A stretch of DNA of 64,000 nucleotides from Xanthomonas sp. (GTDB lineage: Bacteria > Pseudomonadota > Gammaproteobacteria > Xanthomonadales > Xanthomonadaceae), in assembly GCA_018262705.1 (NCBI GenBank), contig JADFDQ010000013.1:1-64000 (forward strand), given 5' to 3'. The translations under genes and the position numbers were made by a program. Shown here one piece after another: positions 55,132 through 62,302 of this stretch. The notes beneath the pieces were generated by a model. That model saw nothing but the letters and a program-made list of their open reading frames with translations, did no database searches and was not told the origin of the DNA. Every line of letters starts with the position of its first letter. The stretch's first letter is position 1.

Positions 55132-58100
55132 TCAATGCGTCGTTGCCCACGGTTTGTTGAAACGCAGGCTGACCCGGGCGACGCCCGGCAGGCTGCGCAG
55201 CAAGCCGGGCAGACGCTCGTCCACGCGCAGACCGCGGCCGCCGTTGAGCATCAGACGGCCGACGCCCGCCTGGGTCATGGCTTCGAACAGGACCGGCGTG
55301 GTGCCGGCGTGCGCCTGCAGCACCTGCTCCACCCGCGACAGTGCACCTTTCGTGCGCAGGTCGATGCGGATGGCCAGGCCGCGCACCTGCTCGCTGCAAA
55401 GGGTCGAAAAATCCCAGCAACGGCTGGCGCGCAGCGATAAACCTTCGTTGAACCTGTCCTCGCGCAGGTCGCCTTCGATGACGAGGATGCGATCGCGGGT
55501 GAGCAGCGGCGCGAATTCCTGCCACTGTTCGGCAAAGAACCCGCATTCGAGTCGGCCATGGCCGTCTTCCAACTGCACGAAGGCCTGCGACTCGCCGCGC
55601 CTGCGCACGCCGGTGACCAGGCCGGCAAAGACCGCCTGCACCTGCGGTCGCCAGCTGCGTCCTTCCTGCCCGCCGTTGCCGCCGTTGCCGCGCTCCAGGA
55701 TTTCGGGGGCCGCGCTCAGGTCGTGCCCGACCAGCGCCAGCACGTCGTCGCGCCATGGATCCATCGGGTGACCGCTGAGGTAGTGCCCCAGCGTTTCGCG
55801 CTCGCCCTGCAGCCGCTGCGCCAGCGGCCATTCCGTGGTTTCCGGAAGCTCGATGCGGATATCGGCGCTGTCGCCGCCGCCGCCGAACATGTCGAACATG
55901 CCGGAGGCGCGGTTGCGCGCCATCTGCTCGGTGGCCTTCATCGCTTCCGGAAGCTGCAGCATCAGCGAAGCGCGATTGTTCGCCAAGGCGTCCATCGCGC
56001 CGGCGTGGATCAGCGCTTCCAGCGTGCGCTTGTTCATGCCGCCGGCGGACACGCGCTGGCAGAAATCCAGCAGATCGCGGAACCGGCCGCCCTCGCTGCG
56101 CGCGGCCGCGATCGCCTCGCACACGCCGTGGCCCACGCCCTTGATCGCGCCCAGCCCGTAGCGGAGGGTGTCGGACGTGGTTGCTTCGAACAGATAGCCC
56201 GAGGCGTTCACGTCCGGCGGCAGCACGGCAATGTTCAGCGCATAGGCTTCTTCAAGGAAGCCCACCACCTTGTCGGTGTTGTCCATGTCCGATGACAGCA
56301 CCGCGGCCATGAATTCGGCCGGGTAGTGGGTCTTCAGCCAGGCGGTCTGGTAGGCGACCAGCGCGTAGCCGGCAGCGTGCGATTTGTTGAAGCCGTAGCC
56401 GGCGAATTTTTCCAGCAGATCGAAGACCGGGCCGGAAATTTTCGGTTCGATGCCGTGGTGCGCAAGCGCGCCGGCCTCGAACTTGGCACGCTCCTTGGCC
56501 ATTTCCTCGACTTTCTTCTTGCCCATCGCCCGCCGCAACAGGTCGGCGCCGCCCAGCGAATAGCCGGCCAGCACCTGCGCCGTCTGCATCACCTGTTCCT
56601 GATAGACCACCACGCCGTAGGTGGGCTTGAGGACGGGTTCCAGCAGCGGGTGCGGGTACACGACCCGCTCGCGACCGTGCTTGCGTGCGACGAAATCCGG
56701 GATCAGATCCATCGGGCCGGGCCGGTACAGCGACACCAGCGCGATCAGGTCCTCGAACCGGTCCGGTTTGGCATCCTTGAGCAGTCGCCGCATGCCGCCG
56801 GATTCGAACTGGAACACCGCCACCGTGTCGCCGCGGGCGAACAGCCGGTAGGTGTCAGGATCGTCGAGCGGGATGGTGGAGATGTTGAGGTTGGGGACCG
56901 GGTACCGGGGACCGGGAACCGGAGAAGCGGTTTTACCGCCACCGCCACTCTTGCTTTTTTCCGATCCCTGGTCCCCAGTCCCCGGTTCCGAAGTTTTTCC
57001 CGGTTCCCAAGCCTCGCTGTCCGGTTCCCGGTTCCCGGTCCCTGACCCCCGCAAATTCACCGCCTTCACCGCCCAATCGATGATCGTGAGCGTGCGCAGG
57101 CCGAGGAAGTCGAACTTGACCAGACCGACGGCCTCCACGTCGTCCTTGTCGAACTGGGTCACCGGATGCTGGCCGCGGCCGTCGCCGGCGCCCGCGCTTT
57201 CGGCGTACAGCGGGCAGAAGTCGGACAGTGGGCTGGGCGCAATCACTACGCCGCCGGCGTGCTTGCCGGCGTTGCGGGTCAGGTCTTCCAGCTGCAACGC
57301 CAGATCGACCAGTTCACGCACCTCGCCTTCGCTATCGTAGCGCGCGATCAACTCGTCCGAGCGCCAGTTCTCGCTGCCCTTGACCGAAGGTTGCGAGCGC
57401 TCGCTGCGGCCCAATGCGTCGTCCAGACCGATGCCCAGCGTCAGCGGCACCAGCTTGGCGATGCCGTCCACGAAGCCGTAGCCGAGGCCGAGCACGCGGC
57501 CGGTGTCGCGCAGCACCGCCTTGGCCGCCATCGTGCCGTAGGTGATAATCTGGGAAACGCGGTCGCGCCCGTATTTGCAGGCGACGTAGTCGATCACCTC
57601 GTCGCGGCGATCCATGCAGAAGTCGATGTCGAAGTCCGGCATCGACACCCGTTCCGGATTGAGAAAACGCTCGAACAGCAGGTCGTAGGGCAGCGGGTCG
57701 AGATCGGTGATGCCCAGCGCCCAGGCCACCAGCGAGCCCGCGCCGGAGCCACGGCCGGGGCCGACGGGAATGCCGTTCTGCTTGGCCCAGTTGATGAAGT
57801 CGGCCACGATCAGGAAGTAGCCGGGGAAGCCCATCTTGACGATGACGGCGAGCTCGGCCTGCAGTCGCGCCTCGTAGTCCGCGCGGGTCTTGCCCGGCGC
57901 CAGCGGCGCGGTTTCCAGACGGTTTTCGAGCCCGCTATGCGCCTGGCCGTGGATCCAGCTGTCCAGCGTTTCGTCGGAAGGCACCGGAAACGCCGGCAGG
58001 TGGTAGGTGCCCAGCCGCAGCTGCAGATTGCAGCGCTGGGCCAGCGCCAGCGCGTTGTCGATGGCGTCGGGGATGTCGGCGAACAGCGCTGCCATCTCCT

Positions 58101-58818
58101 CGGCGGTTTTCAGGGATTGCGCCTGGCTGTAGTCGTGCGGGCGGCGCGGGTCGTCGAGCACGCGCCCGCTGGCGATGCACACCCGCGCCTCGTGCGCCTC
58201 GAAGCCGTCGGCGTCCTTGAAGCGCACGTCGTTGCTGGCGACGACCGGAATGCCCAGGCGCGCGGACGCGTCCAGCGCGAACCCCAGCCATTCTTCTTCA
58301 CCGGGGCGGCCGGTGCGCAGCAATTCCAGATGCAGGCCATCGTCGAAGCGCGACTGCAGATCGCGCAGCGCCTGCTCGGCCAGATCAACTCGACCCGAGG
58401 CAAGCAGCAGGCCGGGCGTGGAATGCGGCCCGGCGATGGCGAACAGACCGCCGGTGACGCCGTGCAGCCAGTGCGGGCGCAGCACCACGCCGTCGTTGCG
58501 GTGGCCTTCCATCCACATCCGCGTCAGCAGACGCGACAGGTTCAGATAGCCGTCGTAATCGCGGCACAGCAGCGTCAGCCGACTGGCGTTTTCGTTGCCT
58601 TCGGCAAGCGTGACGTCGGCACCGGCGACCGGCTTGATCCCGGCCCCTTCCGCCGCCTTCCAGAACTTGACCAGCGCGAACAGATTGTTCTGGTCGGTGA
58701 TGGCGACCGCAGGCAGATTGCGCTGCGCGCACGCGGCAACCAGCTCCTTGATCCGGAGCGTCGAGTCGGCCAGCGAGTATTCGCTGTGCAGATGGAGATG
58801 CGCGAAACGGGCGGGCAT
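55132..58818 (-). CDS. dnaE: DNA polymerase III subunit alpha DnaE
   Basis: DnaE is the replicative polymerase catalytic subunit. The 1228-residue protein has a PHP domain at the start (HLHLHSEYSL), the catalytic palm with PDFDIDFCMDRRDEV, the DNA-binding helix-hairpin-helix region near YALVAYQTAWLKTHYP and a C-terminal OB fold. The start is MPARFAHLHL. It is about 40-60 residues longer than usual because an in-frame insertion of roughly 54 residues lies between TIIDWAVKAVN and ISTIPLDD. The insert is Gly/Ser/Pro/Glu-rich and encoded by a palindromic repeat element (see separate entry). The insert sits in a surface-loop position, so the enzyme should remain active. Confidence 0.96.
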   Translation of the reverse strand: MPARFAHLHLHSEYSLADSTLRIKELVAACAQRNLPAVAITDQNNLFALVKFWKAAEGAGIKPVAGADVTLAEGNENASRLTLLCRDYDGYLNLSRLLTRMWMEGHRNDGVVLRPHWLHGVTGGLFAIAGPHSTPGLLLASGRVDLAEQALRDLQSRFDDGLHLELLRTGRPGEEEWLGFALDASARLGIPVVASNDVRFKDADGFEAHEARVCIASGRVLDDPRRPHDYSQAQSLKTAEEMAALFADIPDAIDNALALAQRCNLQLRLGTYHLPAFPVPSDETLDSWIHGQAHSGLENRLETAPLAPGKTRADYEARLQAELAVIVKMGFPGYFLIVADFINWAKQNGIPVGPGRGSGAGSLVAWALGITDLDPLPYDLLFERFLNPERVSMPDFDIDFCMDRRDEVIDYVACKYGRDRVSQIITYGTMAAKAVLRDTGRVLGLGYGFVDGIAKLVPLTLGIGLDDALGRSERSQPSVKGSENWRSDELIARYDSEGEVRELVDLALQLEDLTRNAGKHAGGVVIAPSPLSDFCPLYAESAGAGDGRGQHPVTQFDKDDVEAVGLVKFDFLGLRTLTIIDWAVKAVNLRGSGTGNREPDSEAWEPGKTSEPGTGDQGSEKSKSGGGGKTASPVPGPRYPVPNLNISTIPLDDPDTYRLFARGDTVAVFQFESGGMRRLLKDAKPDRFEDLIALVSLYRPGPMDLIPDFVARKHGRERVVYPHPLLEPVLKPTYGVVVYQEQVMQTAQVLAGYSLGGADLLRRAMGKKKVEEMAKERAKFEAGALAHHGIEPKISGPVFDLLEKFAGYGFNKSHAAGYALVAYQTAWLKTHYPAEFMAAVLSSDMDNTDKVVGFLEEAYALNIAVLPPDVNASGYLFEATTSDTLRYGLGAIKGVGHGVCEAIAAARSEGGRFRDLLDFCQRVSAGGMNKRTLEALIHAGAMDALANNRASLMLQLPEAMKATEQMARNRASGMFDMFGGGGDSADIRIELPETTEWPLAQRLQGERETLGHYLSGHPMDPWRDDVLALVGHDLSAAPEILERGNGGNGGQEGRSWRPQVQAVFAGLVTGVRRRGESQAFVQLEDGHGRLECGFFAEQWQEFAPLLTRDRILVIEGDLREDRFNEGLSLRASRCWDFSTLCSEQVRGLAIRIDLRTKGALSRVEQVLQAHAGTTPVLFEAMTQAGVGRLMLNGGRGLRVDERLPGLLRSLPGVARVSLRFNKPWATTH
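56891..57050. repeat. palindromic repeat element inserted in frame in dnaE
   Basis: The left arm has GGGACCGGGAACCGG (56908-56922), and the right arm has the exact reverse complement CCGGTTCCCGGTCCC (57028-57042). Further copies of CCGGTTCC/GGAACCGG-like words lie between. The right edge ends CCCTGACCCCC, which resembles the ACCCCTG array at the start of the window. The element is read through without a stop on the dnaE strand, adding about 54 residues. Confidence 0.85.
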
Positions 58819-58966
58819 GGAACTTCCGCGGTTGAAGACCTCAGGGTAGGGCGGGCGCCGCGCAGGGGCAAGGCTTGACAGCGGCGATCTCCGGTAGCGG
58901 CGCGCCGAGGTCCGGAATTGCCGCATCGTCAATGCTGCGAGCATCGACCGCAGGCGTCGATCAATA

Positions 58967-58996
58967 TTGACTATTGATTTTGAAATCAGCTATTTT
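58967..58996 (+). promoter_or_regulatory. possible promoter upstream of recombinase fragment
   Basis: TTGACT and TATTTT are spaced by 18 bp in an AT-rich stretch between the divergent dnaE start and the recombinase fragment. This is a weak, consensus-based call. Confidence 0.3.
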
Positions 58997-59021
58997 CACG
59001 ACTTGTGCCTGAATTCGCGTC

Positions 59022-59387
59022 ATGGGGAAGGCACTCGCAGGTCGGCGGCAATCCGTCCTGCGAAGCATCCGCGTCGGACACCTGTTCCTGAATCAATACG
59101 GACAACCCCTGTCTCCTGATGGGTTGAGCTGGCGCGTGCGCGATTACTTCACGCAGGCCGGCATCACCAAGCGCGGCGCGTGTCACCTGTTCCGACACAC
59201 GATGGCGACGGCCATGCTCGACAACGGCGCGGACATCCGCCACGTGCAGGAGATCCTCGGGCACGGGCAGATCACCAGCACGCAGCGCTACACGCACGTG
59301 TCCATTGCGCGCTTGCACGCGGTGCATGCGGCGACGCATCCGGCGGCAAAGCTCACCCGTTCATCCACCCCTGATCCAGAGGTCTAG
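59022..59387 (+). pseudogene. tyrosine recombinase, C-terminal fragment
   Basis: The 121-codon frame contains box II HLFRHTMAT (His-x-x-Arg), GHGQITSTQRYTHV with the nucleophile Tyr, and ADIRHVQEILGH, the typical C-terminal half of XerC/D or integron-type integrases. The N-terminal DNA-binding domain and the box I Arg are missing, so it is not an active integrase. It lies next to a toxin-antitoxin pair, which suggests a decayed mobile region. Confidence 0.8.
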
Positions 59388-59418
59388 AATGCAGCTAACC
59401 CTTCACGAGGTTCCGGTC

Positions 59419-59625
59419 ATGTCCGCCGTCAAACAGGAAGCGCACAAGCTGATCGACACGCTGCCCGAAGCGGCCAGCTGGAACGATGTGGTGCGCGCCG
59501 TGGATGAAGCCCGGTTCCACGAGGCGGTGCGGGAAGGGATCGCGGCGGCGGATCGAGGCGACTTTGCCAGCCCGGAACGGGTCAAGGCGATGTTCGCCAA
59601 ATGGGGCGTCGATGTTGCGGCTTGA
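59419..59625 (+). CDS. antitoxin of a ParDE/RelBE-like pair
   Basis: This 68-residue acidic protein (MSAVKQEAHKLIDTLPEAAS, then WNDVVRAVDEARFHEAVREG) looks like the antitoxins of type II modules. I chose the ATG with GAGG at 59407-59410; an ATG at 59389 is possible. It overlaps the toxin start by 14 bp, so the pair is coupled. The family name is inference from context and size. Confidence 0.7.
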   Translation: MSAVKQEAHKLIDTLPEAASWNDVVRAVDEARFHEAVREGIAAADRGDFASPERVKAMFAKWGVDVAA

Positions 59626-59902
59626 GTGGACGACGCCCGCCGCCGACCAGCTCGAACACGCGCAGACCTACTATCACGCCCTCAACCCGATGGCGGCCAC
59701 GTTGATGGCCATGCGGATCGTGGAAGCAGCGCAGCGATTATGCGATCAGCCGAGCATGGGACGGCTTGGGCGCGTGCCCGGTACGCGGGAGTGGGTGGTG
59801 TCTCGGACGCCGTATCTGCTGGTGTACCGCGCCAGTGGTGATGCGTTGGAAGTGCTGCATGTGTGGCACGAGGCGCAGGACTGGGCATCGCACACCGAAT
59901 GA
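59612..59902 (+). CDS. RelE/ParE-type toxin
   Basis: This 96-residue protein shows the ParE/RelE pattern: LEWTTPAADQLEHAQTYYHA at the start, VEAAQRLCDQPSMGRLGRV in the middle and TPYLLVYRASGDALEVLHVW near the C-terminus. It is translationally coupled to the antitoxin. Whether it is a gyrase-poisoning ParE or an mRNA-cleaving RelE cannot be decided. The stretch downstream holds attC-like palindromes, a setting typical of cassette-borne toxin-antitoxin genes. Confidence 0.8.
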   Translation: MLRLEWTTPAADQLEHAQTYYHALNPMAATLMAMRIVEAAQRLCDQPSMGRLGRVPGTREWVVSRTPYLLVYRASGDALEVLHVWHEAQDWASHTE

Positions 59903-59913
59903 AGCTGCTGGCC

Positions 59914-59948
59914 GGCGCGGCTTAACGCTGCGCGTTCAAGCCGACGCC
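59914..59948. repeat. bulged palindrome, attC-like (copy 1)
   Basis: GGCG-CGGCTT-AACGC pairs with GCGTT-c-AAGCCG-a-CGCC around a TGC loop, with two single unpaired bases on the right arm. The words TTCAAGCCGACGCCG and GCGCGGCTTAA resemble arms of class 1 integron attC sites. It lies 12 bp after the toxin stop. Confidence 0.6.
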
Positions 59949-60083
59949 GAATCGCCACACCGACCATCCTCGCGATCCGACCGGCGAGCACGAGCGGCAG
60001 CAGTGCGTGACCGATCACCCCGTTGCGGCCATCCCTGGCCGCGCTCGCGCCACGCGGCCCAACCCGCTGCGCGTGTTGCAGTC

Positions 60084-60213
60084 CCAACATAACGCCGGAT
60101 TATGCAAACCGCCGGTCTGTCACGGCGCGTGCGCAAGAGCTGCGCGCCAAAGAGCCGATGCGCAGCACGCGCCGCGCCAGCCCGTCGCTTCGCATAATCA
60201 GCGTTGATGTTGG
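60084..60213. repeat. long imperfect palindrome, attC-like
   Basis: The outer left arm AACATAACGCCGGATTATGC (60086-60105) pairs with GCATAATCAGCGTTGATGTT (60192-60211) with one extra base on each side. An inner pair CGGCGCGTGCGC and GCGCAGCACGCGCCG follows. The size of about 130 bp, AAC/GTT ends and extrahelical bases recall integron attC sites, but the full RYYYAAC/GTTRRRY boxes are not perfect. Confidence 0.5.
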
Positions 60214-60387
60214 CTGGCCTGCCGGCGCGTTGCGCCGGGGCCGCGTGGCCCAACCACGCTCGCTCACCGGCGCGCACATCCCTGTGCGCGCAGTGCGCGT
60301 GCTGCGCACGCCCACAGAGCCGCGTGCGCGCTACGCGCCCACGCTACGCGCCCACGCAAGAGCGCCTGGCACGTCCACATGTGCGGG

Positions 60388-60420
60388 CGGCGCGGCTCAA
60401 CTGCGTTGGAGCCGACGCCG
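60388..60420. repeat. bulged palindrome, attC-like (copy 2)
   Basis: CGGCG-CGGCTC-AAC pairs with GTT-g-GAGCCG-a-CGCCG around a TGC loop. The two unpaired bases are at the same places as in the copy at 59914, so the two are homologous while the stem bases co-vary (CTT/AAG versus CTC/GAG). Confidence 0.6.
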
Positions 60421-60752
60421 CTTCGGGTTGCTCGCAGAGAAGCAACAGCGGGTCAGCAGGACGAGACCGAATCGCTTCCCCAACGATGCCGCGACCTGTG
60501 CGATCCCGCTTCGGCGAGCCTCCAGAGCGTCACCGTTGGGGCTCCGCCCCAACACCCCGGAGCGTGCGCTTGGTGGGCCGCAGGCCCACGCTGACCGCGA
60601 CTGGAAGGAGCGTTCTCTGCCCGTCGTTGCCCGATCCGCCGCGATACTGATCGGACGTTCGACACGATGTGCACGCCGAACCCCCTTCATGCAAAACCGC
60701 TTTTACTTGACGCGCAGGCACAGGTGCGCGAAAAAGCGCATCAAGGGATTTT

Positions 60753-61568
60753 TTGAGGATCGCCGAACCCGTGTCAGAGCTCACCGCACTCGCAAAGCCG
60801 CGCCGCATCAAGGCCTCGCACCGTCGGCGAGGCAAAGTCGCGTCGGGTCAGAGTGTTCAGCGCTATTACGATCCGGCGCTGGGCGTGTTCCTGTCAGTCG
60901 ATCCGGTGACGGCTTACAGCAATCCGGTGGGGGCGTTTAATCGGTATTGGTACGCCAGCGGGAATCCGTATCGGTTTGTGGATCCGGATGGACGAACTGC
61001 AAACAGGGTTAATCCAAAGCCAGGCGCTGGTTCAGATGGATCCTCTGAGCCTCCTGAGCATGACCAAAATCGTCCTAATGGGTGTGGTACAGCGCGAGTT
61101 TGTTGGCGTGATTCGAATAATAACTGGCACGTTACACCTATTCCGCTGTATCTCTACGCGCAGAACCGAGCAAATGTTGGTGCAATTGTCGGCGCTTGGT
61201 CAGTAATAAGGGGTAATTATCGAGCAGTGCGGCAAGCTGCTCGCATAAATGGACTTCTTGGACAACAAGAAAAGGCAGATGCGCAGATCGAAAGTCAGAT
61301 CTTCGATAGAGCAATTGAGGAGCTCGCAGCGAATCCAGAATTACAAGAGGCACTTTACCGCGAGTTAAAGGATAAGTTACGACGTACTGATTTATCAGAT
61401 CCATATTTACAGGGATACATCGCTGGCAGGCTCGCGGCAGGCGCATACCTTCGACCCTTAGGTGTGTCGGCGGCGATCGGTGACGCTCTTCAAGGTGTTG
61501 AGAATGGCTTACACGAGGTCGCTGATCTCGTTTGGCATGGCGCATTTGGGAGCGATATTTCTAAATGA
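60753..61568 (+). pseudogene. orphan Rhs C-terminal segment with toxin domain
   Basis: From Q at 60858 the frame shows the end of an Rhs core: QRYYDPALGVFLSVDPV, then NRYWYASGNPYRFVDPDGR. Nothing of the long repeat region precedes it, and the 35 residues before it have no family similarity. After the core motif comes a C-terminal domain of about 185 residues (starting TANRVNPKPGAGSDG) with no family I recognise; it is charged and helical in its middle (EKADAQIESQIFDRAIEELA). This region is markedly AT-richer than the rest. The stop overlaps the start of the next gene (ATGA), which fits a toxin with its immunity gene. Expression would need recombination with a full Rhs gene. Confidence 0.7.
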
Positions 61569-61810
61569 ATATGATTACGTTGCCCCGGCTGATTTTTGCT
61601 GCATTTTCCATCGCGGTCGGTTCAGTGTTGATGGGGGCGCTGTTTCGATTCAGGCCTTTATTTTTTTCGATAACGCTTATTCTTATTTTTATGTCAGGCT
61701 ATCCATTTGTTTGGTTAGTTACTGGAGAGGTAAAGCGAAAAATGATTAGTCTAATTTTGATAATGAGTTCAATCGGGGGCGGTATAGTTGGGTGGTATTG
61801 GAGTCACTGA
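61565..61810 (+). CDS. small three-span membrane protein, candidate immunity protein
   Basis: This 81-residue, strongly hydrophobic protein has three likely spans (LIFAAFSIAVGSVLMGALF, then LFFSITLILIFMSGYPFVWL and SLILIMSSIGGGIVGWYW). It overlaps the upstream Rhs toxin segment by 4 bp (ATGA) and has the same low-GC base use. By position it is the likely immunity partner; a membrane immunity protein would fit a toxin acting at or from the periplasmic side. No family is recognised. An ATG at 61571 is an alternative start. Confidence 0.6.
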   Translation: MNMITLPRLIFAAFSIAVGSVLMGALFRFRPLFFSITLILIFMSGYPFVWLVTGEVKRKMISLILIMSSIGGGIVGWYWSH

Positions 61811-61823
61811 GTCACCATTTCGC

Positions 61824-61895
61824 GAGTCTGTAAATTGAACTGTGTATCTGCCCTTTGAGACGATGCGGCGATAGCCGCGAGGAGCAGGTACATGG
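61824..61895 (+). mobile_element. solo insertion-sequence end, type A copy 1
   Basis: The 72-bp segment begins GAGTCTGTAAATTGAACTGT and runs through a leader with GAGGAGCAGGTAC to an ATG, after which only about 40 bp of foreign sequence follow. The end sequence with AACTGTGTAT resembles IS256-family ends; the family is tentative. Confidence 0.6.
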
Positions 61896-61935
61896 GGCGA
61901 GAACAAGGAAAAAATGGTGCCAGGGACAATTATCG

Positions 61936-62007
61936 GAGTCTGTAAATTGAACTGTGTATCTGTCCTTTGAGACGATGCGGCGATAGCCGCGAGGAGCAGG
62001 TACATGG
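61936..62007 (+). mobile_element. solo insertion-sequence end, type A copy 2
   Basis: This is a near-identical 72-bp repeat of the segment at 61824. The ATG is followed by a short transposase-like start (MALTKAQLDALTAGYSTP) that is cut off at 62058. The two copies are 112 bp apart in the same orientation. Confidence 0.65.
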
Positions 62008-62058
62008 CACTGACAAAAGCGCAGTTGGACGCATTGACGGCAGGCTACAGCACGCCGC

Positions 62059-62102
62059 GGGTCTGTCAAACCAACTGTGTATCTGAGTTTCATCACGGCG
62101 CA
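62059..62102 (+). mobile_element. solo insertion-sequence end, type B copy 1
   Basis: The 44-bp end begins GGGTCTGTCAAACCAACTGT and continues GTATCTGAGTTTCATCAC. It is related to, but different from, type A and begins exactly where the transposase stub stops. Confidence 0.6.
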
Positions 62103-62159
62103 TCCAGTGGGACGCGCTCCTCACCGAACATCAGCTGGAAGCTCTGCAGCGCAGGTTTC

Positions 62160-62203
62160 GGGTCTGTCAAACCAACTGTGTATCTGAGTTTCATCACAGC
62201 GCA
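62160..62203 (+). mobile_element. solo insertion-sequence end, type B copy 2
   Basis: It repeats the segment at 62059 with a single difference (ATCACAGCG against ATCACGGCG). About 100 bp of remnant lie after it before the Rhs core resumes. Confidence 0.6.
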
Positions 62204-62302
62204 CGGTTCGCAGCAAAATCAAGACACCCACCATTCAAAAACAAGGACACCCGCCATTCGAACATTCCCTGATTCCAAACCGAGGGTTTACCTGAACCTC
62301 AT

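Larger units (their letters stand above)
60023..60598. other. gene-poor stretch rich in short perfect hairpins
   Basis: I see no credible gene between the toxin and the Rhs fragment (about 59903-60750). Perfect hairpins occur at 60025-60042 (GCGGCCA-TCCC-TGGCCGC), 60222-60238 (CCGGCGC-GTT-GCGCCGG), 60271-60290 (CGCGCACA-TCCC-TGTGCGCG), 60535-60553 (GTTGGGGC-TCC-GCCCCAAC) and 60573-60589 (GTGGGCC-GCA-GGCCCAC). The long ORFs across here are frame artefacts of the GC-rich palindromes. Confidence 0.7.

Noticed and set aside
60023-60940. A 305-codon plus-strand frame before the Rhs fragment
   Set aside because: It runs through palindromes with Arg/Ala-rich composition, is in a different frame from the Rhs segment and has no recognisable domain.
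61812-62124. Two small minus-strand frames of 78 and 94 codons with near-identical segments
   Set aside because: The similarity comes only from the duplicated type A IS ends; there is no family match.
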